A stretch of 55,227 nt of DNA, taken from the NCBI RefSeq assembly GCF_947631635.1, contig NZ_CANRMB010000022.1:1-55227 (forward strand). Reading direction: 5' to 3'. The notes beneath the pieces were generated by a model that saw nothing but the letters and a program-made list of their open reading frames with translations, had not been told where the DNA came from and searched no databases. The DNA is from an uncultured Dysosmobacter sp. Lineage in GTDB: Bacteria; Bacillota; Clostridia; Oscillospirales; Oscillospiraceae. The translations under genes were made by a program, and so were the position numbers. Shown here one piece after another: positions 17,563 to 24,751 of this stretch. Every line of letters starts with the position of its first letter. The first letter of the stretch is position 1.

Positions 17563-18546
17563 TCACATATGTTTATACAAAGAGGAAAAATAGGTGAGAA
17601 ACGACCTGTAAAGCCCCATCGACACGGCGATCACGCGCTTGAACCCCTTGGCGTACAGCCCGCCCAAAAGGCGGCTCATAAAGCCCCGTTTATCCGGCCA
17701 CAGCTCCATATCCGCCAGTGCGGTCTGCGCCTTTACGTCCAAATAGTATTGCGTATAGGGGTGCGTGCAGTTTTCAATCCACGGTCTCGGCTGCATGAGT
17801 TTGGTTTTTACAAAATGGACAACGACCGGATTTTGTCTCGCGTCCTCGAATTCCTCTTTTGTGTAATAGGTGGTGGGCTTTCTGAATCGAAACATATTTT
17901 CATAATCAAAGAGGAAAACCATGGTGTAGGCGTTAAACCGCAACGGCATGATCTTGATTTTTCCCTCTGCCGCCACATTCATCTCGTCCTGCACTTCAAA
18001 GAAGAGCTTTGACTTGCCGCTTTGGATGATCTCGGCGATTTTCTTGGAGTACTTTTCCTCCCGCATTTTTTTCAGATTGAACAAAAGGATCCCGCAATTC
18101 ACATACGGGGAGCTGTTTTTTAAGCCCAATCCTTTGTGTATATTTTTGTTTTGCATATCGTCCGCGGCGGCAAAATAATAGTCTGTTATGTCCATGCCGT
18201 ACAGTTCTGTCAAATCCCCCACCACGATGGAGTCGCCCTCTAACAGCAGGACCTTGTCCACAGTTTCGGGAAGAATATCCTGAAAGAAGCAATAGCTGTA
18301 TACCACATGGTCTGCACGCATGATTCCTTCTATCTGCGAGAAGGTTTCCGGCATCGGGATAAAGTCAATCTGTCTATGGTATTCCTCAATCAACGCTCTC
18401 AATAAATCCTTGTTTTCATCCGAGACCCCATGTTCTATGTAATAGATATGAATCTCATCCACAGTGGTATTGTTCATTAACAGTGTCTTTATGGATATCA
18501 ATGCTGGCTTACTGTATAAATCACTTGTTGCGTATACTATGTTCAT
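17563..18546 (-). CDS. family 8 glycosyltransferase
   Basis: About 327 residues of GT8 (LgtC/glycogenin-like, retaining). MNIVYATSDLYSKPALISI is the classic start, and VNCGILLFNLKKMRE and VVHFVKTKLMQPRPW are the conserved later blocks. The usual DxD metal motif reads EGD (LLLEGDSIVVGDL), a conservative change at the first Asp. The start at 18546 matches the family and has GGAG upstream; earlier ATGs add nine residues. It probably adds a hexose from a UDP-sugar at the inner membrane face. Confidence 0.85.
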   Translation of the reverse strand: MNIVYATSDLYSKPALISIKTLLMNNTTVDEIHIYYIEHGVSDENKDLLRALIEEYHRQIDFIPMPETFSQIEGIMRADHVVYSYCFFQDILPETVDKVLLLEGDSIVVGDLTELYGMDITDYYFAAADDMQNKNIHKGLGLKNSSPYVNCGILLFNLKKMREEKYSKKIAEIIQSGKSKLFFEVQDEMNVAAEGKIKIMPLRFNAYTMVFLFDYENMFRFRKPTTYYTKEEFEDARQNPVVVHFVKTKLMQPRPWIENCTHPYTQYYLDVKAQTALADMELWPDKRGFMSRLLGGLYAKGFKRVIAVSMGLYRSFLTYFSSLYKHM

Positions 18547-18600
18547 TTCAGCACTCTCCATAGCTATTTTCATACCGATATCTACTCTTCACTCTTGCCG

Positions 18601-20397
18601 TCAAGTTTCCCGCTTCCATTTTGCCCATGTCTTGAGAAAAAGATTTGTTTCAAACACATCCTCCACTGCAAGCGTCCGTACACCACAGCCAAGGATGCAG
18701 ACTTCATGTCCTTTGGTCAATTCATTCCCAATATATAGGATACTGTCCGGTTCCCAGCCTTCCAAGGATATGACAAACTTTAGAGACGCCGCTTTGTCAA
18801 GACCTCTATTCATGATGTCGATAGATGTGCGCCCGGCAAGGTTTGCTTTGTAGTCATCGCCGTATTTTTTCAGGATACGATGTATCTTCGACAGTTTTTC
18901 CTCTCTGTCCGTCAGAGGTTTGACGGTAATCACTGAACCTTCCCGGTTTATCACTTTCCCCGCAAAATCAGCGTCCTTTTCAATTTCCGCCACCATGTCG
19001 CAGGGCAGGGCGAACGCATCGTTGAGGGTGTGCATATCGCCTTCGTCCTCGTTCAGCGTGAAGAAGGTGTTTCCGTAGTCGCAATAGATCTTCCCGCCGT
19101 CATGATGGGTAAAGTACTCTTTGGTCACGACGTACACATGATCATAGCTATTTCCCGAAAAAACGGTGCCGCGAAACAGGGCGAGGTTTTCGCTTCCTAC
19201 CACTTTTGTATGGGAATCTCCATATTCATCCCATAGCGTTCCGTCTAGGTCGGATATCAAGCGGGAGATGTGACCGCTGATTTGAAAATAGTTCCGCATA
19301 ATGGCAGAAACAATAGCCTCAGGGATATGCTCCCGGCTTTGTGGCATACTCAACTTCTCGTGAATTTGTCTGTATTTTACATCAACATGCCGCATTGATT
19401 CGGCTGCATTGTCGTTCAAAAGAATCGTTACATCGTCCAGATCTAGATATTTACTGATAATCTCAAGCACCTCATTCGCACTCAGCCCAGTCATGTCATA
19501 ATCTTCCACATTGTTCATGACCAGATATTTTTTCGCTTTAGCATCCCGTATGAGGTCCCGAAAACCTTTATGCATATAAGTGGGAATCAGGGAGGACCAC
19601 TGCGTCCCACTGCTAAAAATAATCAGGTCAGCGTCACAGATCAACCTGCTTACCTTGTCGATATTCCTTTCATCCACCGTGGGTACAAACTCGTTCCCAA
19701 AGCAGTTTTCCAAAACCACACGGCGGATACGATCTTTTGGATTCTTCCATGTGACAATATCACCTTCGTCACCGATTCGTTTCCCGCTTTCAGTTTCTGC
19801 TTTCAAATAGAGATTAATGTCCGAAATCAAATGCACACGGTTTTCAATCCGCAAGATTTCTGACATCTTTTTTCCAGCTTCGGAGAGCGAATACCCGTTT
19901 TGTGCCGCACACGCCGCATAAAAGATATTAGACAGCGAGAAATCGTGGAAATCTACATTCTGGACAGCTTCGCGGTATTTTTCGTTTTCTGGGTCTTGAA
20001 AAAAAAATTTCAGTAGAGAAAGAAAGTATGTTTTGCTACTCTCATATAGAAAATCAGAACCCTCCAGTAATGTGCGCGCTTTTCTATAATAATCGGCATA
20101 GTTTTGCGCATCAAATCGCAGCTTGAAGAGATCCAATAACTTTGCTTCGTAAGAGCTTTTATTCTGTATTTCTTCTTGATATGTAAGCTCATACTGCGTC
20201 AGTTGGTTCTTTCTTAGGTCGCTAGGTCCGAGAATTTTCCCTGCAAATACTTTTCGACAAGCCCCTGTGGATTTTCCGTTATCATAGGCGTTGATCACCA
20301 CGTCCATACGGTAGTTATCGTATCCGTACAGCGCAGCAAATCCCTTCTGGATGGCAATGCTGCCTGTTCCTCCGCTAAAAAGCACAATCTTTATCAC
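18601..20397 (-). CDS. YvcK/CofD-like domain fused to HAD domain
   Basis: 598 residues. Residues 1 to about 370 match the CofD/YvcK (UPF0052) fold: VLFSGGTGSIAIQKGF, then NAYDNGKSTGACRKVF with GPSDLRKN in place of the YvcK DDGGSSGRLR and PPGDIRN motifs, then SSGTQWSSLIPTYM and VMNNVEDYDMTGLSANEV. Residues 380-598 form a HAD phosphatase-like domain (DLDGTLWDE at 383-391, SIDIMNRGLDKAASL, ILYIGNEL). CofD transfers a phospholactyl group from a nucleotide carrier; YvcK/GlmR binds UDP-GlcNAc. The fusion and its place in a glycan operon are unusual, and the reaction is unknown. GTG start with GGAGG 6 nt upstream. Confidence 0.65.
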   Translation of the reverse strand: MIKIVLFSGGTGSIAIQKGFAALYGYDNYRMDVVINAYDNGKSTGACRKVFAGKILGPSDLRKNQLTQYELTYQEEIQNKSSYEAKLLDLFKLRFDAQNYADYYRKARTLLEGSDFLYESSKTYFLSLLKFFFQDPENEKYREAVQNVDFHDFSLSNIFYAACAAQNGYSLSEAGKKMSEILRIENRVHLISDINLYLKAETESGKRIGDEGDIVTWKNPKDRIRRVVLENCFGNEFVPTVDERNIDKVSRLICDADLIIFSSGTQWSSLIPTYMHKGFRDLIRDAKAKKYLVMNNVEDYDMTGLSANEVLEIISKYLDLDDVTILLNDNAAESMRHVDVKYRQIHEKLSMPQSREHIPEAIVSAIMRNYFQISGHISRLISDLDGTLWDEYGDSHTKVVGSENLALFRGTVFSGNSYDHVYVVTKEYFTHHDGGKIYCDYGNTFFTLNEDEGDMHTLNDAFALPCDMVAEIEKDADFAGKVINREGSVITVKPLTDREEKLSKIHRILKKYGDDYKANLAGRTSIDIMNRGLDKAASLKFVISLEGWEPDSILYIGNELTKGHEVCILGCGVRTLAVEDVFETNLFLKTWAKWKRET

Positions 20398-21166
20398 ATT
20401 TTACCTCCGAGTTTTGTTTCTTTCGCGCTTTGATTCGCAGGCGAATTTCTTCCGCTTCTTCCATCGTATTGAAAGACAGCACACTACCAGGTGGTATCAT
20501 TTTGCATTCTGCAGGAGGGAATTTTCCACATTCATATAGCCATTCAAAAAAATACAGAAGTTTCATTTCTGGTGATCTTTCGCAATAATCGTCCCCAATT
20601 CCTAATTCCCGTTTGTATTCTTCCAAGTACCGCACAGAAAGATCGACCGTAAGGATAAACAAAGACTGGTCGTGTACGCCGAAAGCGACCCTGTTTTCTC
20701 GATTTGCAAAGTATGCTTTTTTAATATGTACTCCGTCCAGTTTGAACCACGCATAGGGATTGCTGTCTTGTGAACAGAGGACTACTGCAGGAACCAATTC
20801 CGGAAAGTTTTCCATGCAGGAGGCCGCTTCTAAGAACGGCGAGCTATCAGTAAAATAGGCATCGCCCCAACAAACCGCAACCTTCGTCACATCTTTTTCT
20901 TTCATGCGAAGGAACTTTAAGCATTTTAAAACGGAGTGGGCATCGCCATTTCCCGTGACAATGGGGAACATCCTGCATCCCGTAATCGCATCTTTGTAAG
21001 CAGCATACGTTTCCTCATTCACCGCAATGTATATCTCATCGAACATCGGCTTCGCTAGATGAACGGTGTTTTCAACAACTAGCTTGTCCCCTATAGGGAC
21101 AAATGCCTTGGGATAACCGCCGAACCTAGTGGATTTTCCACTAGCGACGATTAATAAGCAATTCAT
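20375..21166 (-). CDS. MobA/IspD-like nucleotidyltransferase
   Basis: 263 residues. LLIVASGKSTRFGGYPKAF is the NTP-binding loop of single-domain nucleotidyltransferases, and VCWGDAYFTDSSPFLEA carries the metal-binding GD. The fold class includes MobA, IspD, GlmU and CofC. It overlaps the start of the YvcK/CofD-HAD gene by 23 bp, so the two are very likely partners: this protein may make an activated nucleotide that the other uses. That link is inferred from arrangement only. The last 20 residues are lysine-rich with two cysteines. AAGGA lies upstream of the ATG. Confidence 0.7.
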   Translation of the reverse strand: MNCLLIVASGKSTRFGGYPKAFVPIGDKLVVENTVHLAKPMFDEIYIAVNEETYAAYKDAITGCRMFPIVTGNGDAHSVLKCLKFLRMKEKDVTKVAVCWGDAYFTDSSPFLEAASCMENFPELVPAVVLCSQDSNPYAWFKLDGVHIKKAYFANRENRVAFGVHDQSLFILTVDLSVRYLEEYKRELGIGDDYCERSPEMKLLYFFEWLYECGKFPPAECKMIPPGSVLSFNTMEEAEEIRLRIKARKKQNSEVKCDKDCAF

Positions 21167-21379
21167 ATGTCTATATCCTTTCTCACGGAGAATTCTACAT
21201 AACCTTCCACCGGCATTAAATAGGGCTAAATGACTCGCACTTCTGGGGATCCCGAAAAACGATTAGTCCAGCAAGATTAAAATCACAATCTAGCCTCCAG
21301 TCACAATCATGCGAAAAGAAGATGTAGCATTCGCTCCGTATTTGCAGCAAGGAAACCTCTTGCAATTAAAGTCAGGGGT

Positions 21380-21766
21380 ATCGTGTCCAACCAGAGCAAT
21401 AGCCTGCAACATTCCTGCGGCAAAGGGGCGACCTATCCTGAGGTCAAACCGCGTCAACAGATTAGCGTTATGGGGAAGTCTAACTTGCGCAACTCGAATA
21501 TTTTCATGGCGTTTCGGGCTGCTGGATGCTGGATGTTGTCAAGACAAGAGACCAGTTCTGGTTTATATATAGGAGAGTTCGGTGGAATACTCAGAGAACC
21601 TGCGCAGATGGCGTACCGTGACATAGCAGTACTTGTCGATACTCGCGGAAAGTACCGCTCCGCCGTGTTCTTAGAAAAAGCTCTCCATGTCCGTTCCGCC
21701 GCCGAAGAAGGACATGCAGATGGGGGTCTTGCTGGGGGTCTTGTTGGGGGTCTTGTTAACGATCAT
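21380..21766 (-). pseudogene. hddA: heptose 7-phosphate kinase (HddA) remnant
   Basis: Starts eight bases after the gmhA stop with MIVNKTPNKTP, then MSFFGGGTDMESFF, a stop, and EHGGAVLSASIDKYCYVTVRHL, which is the N-terminus of the GHMP kinase HddA. Further pieces follow in other frames (HPAARNAMKIF; FAAGMLQAIAL near 21386-21425). The intact protein would phosphorylate D-glycero-D-manno-heptose 7-phosphate at C1. It is destroyed by stops, frameshifts and deletion, and a 12-bp repeat has expanded its N-terminus. From 21167 to 21379 I see nothing. Confidence 0.75.
21721..21756. repeat. 12-bp tandem repeat, 3 copies
   Basis: TGGGGGTCTTGC/T is repeated exactly three times at 21721, 21733 and 21745. 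On the minus strand it adds the extra NKTP/SKTP units at the HddA N-terminus in frame, where related proteins have a single KTP. The copies are almost identical, so the expansion is probably recent. Confidence 0.8.
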
Positions 21767-21774
21767 GCGGCCTC

Positions 21775-22350
21775 TCACCCAATACTCTTTGTCTTGCTCA
21801 ACACGCGCATTATCACATGGTCAAAAATCATATGCACATCCTCTGAAATCTGCATATCATTAATGGCCACATGCATCGAATAGTCCGCCAGTTCCTTCAC
21901 CTCACCTCCGGAGTAACCGGTGATACCCACCACAGACGCTCCCTGCGCCTTGGCATACCGTATGGCCCGCAGCACATTCTCCGAATTTCCGCTACTAGAG
22001 ATAGCAATCACCAAATCTCTCGGTTTCAACTGTCCCTGCAATTGGTATACAAATATGTCCTCATAGCAAAAACTGTTGGCTATTGCCATCATAATCGGCG
22101 TGTTGTCACTCAAACATTCTACATGGAACCTTGGTCCACCCAACGCCTCGCTGGTACCCTTGGCCAGATCGCACACCATATGGCTGGCCGTAGCCGCGCT
22201 GCCGCCGTTGCCCATGGTATAAATCGTGCCGCCGCGATTTCTCGTATCCAGGATCGCGTTGACCGCCCGATTCAGTTCCTCATAATCCAAGGCTCGCAGA
22301 ACCTGTATCTCTTTTTCGATACACGCCTGTATATTCTCCCGAAGGTTCAC
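21775..22350 (-). CDS. gmhA: sedoheptulose 7-phosphate isomerase (GmhA-like)
   Basis: 191 residues, one SIS domain. YTMGNGGSAATASHMVCDLAKG, FCYEDIFVYQLQGQL and AISSSGNSENVLRAI are GmhA blocks. The enzyme converts sedoheptulose 7-phosphate to D-glycero-D-manno-heptose 7-phosphate, the first step towards GDP-heptose. I start at GTG 22350, four bases after the galE stop, with GGAG 11 nt upstream inside galE; the ORF extends further only by overlapping galE out of frame. The gene looks intact although the later pathway genes here (hddA, gmhB, hddC) are broken. Confidence 0.85.
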   Translation of the reverse strand: MNLRENIQACIEKEIQVLRALDYEELNRAVNAILDTRNRGGTIYTMGNGGSAATASHMVCDLAKGTSEALGGPRFHVECLSDNTPIMMAIANSFCYEDIFVYQLQGQLKPRDLVIAISSSGNSENVLRAIRYAKAQGASVVGITGYSGGEVKELADYSMHVAINDMQISEDVHMIFDHVIMRVLSKTKSIG

Positions 22351-22354
22351 TATA

Positions 22355-23326
22355 TCAATATCTCCTGTTATTTTCCCAGTTCCAGGCGTCCGCCAGGATC
22401 TCCTCAATGCCGCTGTGCTCCGGCCTCCAGCCCAAAAGCCTTCGCGCTTTTTCATTGGAGGCCACCAGAGAGGCGGGGTCGCCGGCGCGCCGGCCGGCCA
22501 ACTGATAGGGAACCGATCTGCCGGCCACCTTCTCCAGGGCCTTCATCATCTCCAGCACTGTAAACCCTGTATTGCTGCCCAGGTTGAAACTGTCCGAACA
22601 GTTATGCTCCATTATGTACTTCAAGCCCAGATAATGGGCCTCTGCCAGATCCAGCACATGGATAAAATCCCGGATGCAGCTCCCGTCTCTGGTGTCGTAA
22701 TCCGTCCCGAACACACTGAACGGTTTGCCGCTGATGGCTGCCTTTACCATTACTGGGATCAGGTGTGTCTCCGGGTTATGGGCCTCGCCGATGCTGCCGT
22801 CCTTGGAATCCCCGGCGGCACAAAAATAGCGAAATGCGCAGTAGCGCAGGCCATAGGCCCGCTCATAGTCTGCCAGCAGTTTCTCCCCGATCAGCTTTGT
22901 CGTCCCATAGGGATTGATGGGCTGCTGGGGGTGTCTTTCGTCCATCGGGATATACTGCGGTTCTCCAAAGGTGGACGCAGAGGAGGAAAACACAAAGTAT
23001 TTCACGCTGTGCGCCACACAGCAGTCCAGCAGGGTCTGCATATTGGTCACATTGTTATGGTAGTAGCGGGCGGGGCGAATCACAGAGTCGGGCACCGACG
23101 CAAACGCCGCAAAATGTAAGACTGCGTCAAATCGTTCCTCCTCCATCAGCTTGTCCACCAGGACTTTATCGCCAAAATCGCCTTGGACAAAACGGCCGCA
23201 GACGACTGCCTCAGCGTGGCCGTCGCTCAAATTGTCAATGACAACGGTATCAATCCCTTTGTCTCTGAGCAGCTTGTTGGTGTGGCTGCCGATATATCCG
23301 GCACCGCCGGTGATAAGCACTTTCAA
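22355..23326 (-). CDS. galE: UDP-glucose 4-epimerase
   Basis: 323 residues, extended SDR family. NAD-binding ITGGAGYIGSHTN at the N-terminus, FSSSASTFGEP with the catalytic Ser, YGTTK (the YxxxK catalytic pair) near 147-151, DTRDGSCIRDFIHVLDLAEAH, and NLGSNTGFTVLEM near the C-terminus. It interconverts UDP-Glc and UDP-Gal (or their N-acetyl forms) and supplies donor sugar to the operon. It begins with TTG, preceded by GAGGA; the preceding GmhB remnant ends just upstream. Length is typical. Confidence 0.93.
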   Translation of the reverse strand: MKVLITGGAGYIGSHTNKLLRDKGIDTVVIDNLSDGHAEAVVCGRFVQGDFGDKVLVDKLMEEERFDAVLHFAAFASVPDSVIRPARYYHNNVTNMQTLLDCCVAHSVKYFVFSSSASTFGEPQYIPMDERHPQQPINPYGTTKLIGEKLLADYERAYGLRYCAFRYFCAAGDSKDGSIGEAHNPETHLIPVMVKAAISGKPFSVFGTDYDTRDGSCIRDFIHVLDLAEAHYLGLKYIMEHNCSDSFNLGSNTGFTVLEMMKALEKVAGRSVPYQLAGRRAGDPASLVASNEKARRLLGWRPEHSGIEEILADAWNWENNRRY

Positions 23327-23329
23327 CGC

Positions 23330-23982
23330 TCATTCCTCGCTCTCAATTATCGTCTGGACAGCCCGACGAAGATCGTTTGTGAGGATGGTCCGCACTCCGT
23401 ATATCCGACCCGCCTCTACGTCTGTATCGTTGTCCCCAATCATCCAGGAGCCTGGTTTATCAATCTCAAAATCCCTCTCGGCCTGCAGGTCAGCCCGATG
23501 TCCGGCTTTCGGCAATGGTACTCCCCTTCGCCGTCCAGCTCAGCGATTCCGCATTGCCTAGGAACGTCGGCGTGAAACAGCGCCATTGTCAGAACATCTC
23601 TGCGCTCCTCATGAAACCGCTGAAAAGCAGTCAAATTGTCATCTGTCAGGTTATCCGCATAGCAGATAAGGAAGTCCTTCTCGTCCCTCACAAACGCTCG
23701 GTTTGCCCGGATAGTCCCGCCGCTGCCCAGCAATTCCGGCTCATAGGTCTCATGGGCTGTAAGACCAGTCCCCTTGGCATTGTATATCCGTATCAGTTCC
23801 CGCACCGACTCGGGCAAATAGTGGGTGTTGACCAGCACATCTGTGACACCGTGCTTTCGAAGCAGAGCAAACCACCAGCCCAGAAGCGGCTGGCCGTGGA
23901 TAGGAACCATACATTTTGGAATGGCATCTGTGATTGGCTTCAGCCGCGTTCCATATCCGGCCGCCAACAGAAACGCTTTCAT
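23330..23982 (-). pseudogene. hddC: heptose nucleotidyltransferase joined to GmhB phosphatase remnant
   Basis: The 5' part (to about 23515) is a sugar-phosphate nucleotidyltransferase N-terminus: FLLAAGYGTRLKPITDAIPKCM, then HETYEPELLGSGGTIRANRAF and ICYADNLTDDNL, as in HddC-type enzymes. At about residue 155 (ELDGEGEY) it passes directly into the GmhB motif HCRKPDIG, then shifts frame, and the rest (DKPGSWMIGDNDTDVEAG, stop at 23330) is a GmhB C-terminus. A deletion therefore fused two heptose genes and a frameshift broke the product. The ATG overlaps the stop of the sugar transferase gene. Confidence 0.75.
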
Positions 23983-24728
23983 CGCGCACCCGCTTTCGAT
24001 AGAACAGCTCCGACTGTCTTGAAAAAGATTTTGATATCGAACCCAAGCGAACGGTTCTGTATGTAATACAGTTCCATCCTTTGACGTTTACCGTCCTCAT
24101 AGACCGCGTTGTTTCGCGCATATGCCTGCCAATAACCCGTCAGCCCGGGCTTCACAGAGAGAAGCAACTTTTGCTGCTCAGGTGTATAGTTTTTCTTGAG
24201 CTCATCTTCCATGATGGGCCGAGGTCCCACAAACGACATATTACCTTTCAGCAGGATATTGTACGGTATCTGCATAATCTCATCCAAGCTGGTCTGGCGG
24301 AGTCTTGCACCAAAACATCTGTTGCCATCCCCAGGCTTTTTCCAACCAATCAGCCGTGGGTCATCGTGGATTTTATACTCGCGTCTGTATTCCACCAACT
24401 GCTCCGGTGTAAGCATTTCCTCCAGCCTGTCTGCGCCCCTGCACATCGTTCGAAGTTTCATGACCCGGATGGGCTTATGCCCCTTGCCAATACGGGTATG
24501 TACATAAAACGGATTCCCTGGGTCTTTACACACAATCAAGACGGCAATCACTGCAATGGGAATTAAGAGCACAATACTCCCCAACAGAGCGAGGACAATA
24601 TCTGCGCAACGTTTGAATAATTCGTAAATTGTTTTCCTTTTGACCTCAAACGGCTGCCAAACGTCTTTTTCAGATGCCTGTGTTGTTTCCAGCGGCAACT
24701 CGGCCAACTGCGATACTGGTTCGTTCAT
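23979..24728 (-). CDS. initiating sugar transferase (undecaprenyl-phosphate sugar-1-P transferase)
   Basis: 249 residues of the bacterial sugar transferase family (WbaP/WcaJ C-terminal domain, PF02397). A membrane helix (IVLALLGSIVLLIPIAVIAV, about 45-64) is followed by KLRTMCRGAD, SLDEIMQIPYNIL, MSFVGPRPIMEDE and SVKPGLTGYWQ. It transfers a sugar-1-phosphate to undecaprenyl phosphate on the cytoplasmic face, the first committed step of repeat-unit assembly. The short form without the four-helix N-terminal domain is the usual one in Firmicutes. It follows the helicase gene by 23 bp. Confidence 0.9.
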   Translation of the reverse strand: MNEPVSQLAELPLETTQASEKDVWQPFEVKRKTIYELFKRCADIVLALLGSIVLLIPIAVIAVLIVCKDPGNPFYVHTRIGKGHKPIRVMKLRTMCRGADRLEEMLTPEQLVEYRREYKIHDDPRLIGWKKPGDGNRCFGARLRQTSLDEIMQIPYNILLKGNMSFVGPRPIMEDELKKNYTPEQQKLLLSVKPGLTGYWQAYARNNAVYEDGKRQRMELYYIQNRSLGFDIKIFFKTVGAVLSKAGAR

Positions 24729-24751
24729 CGTTACTTTCCACGTCCCTTTTG

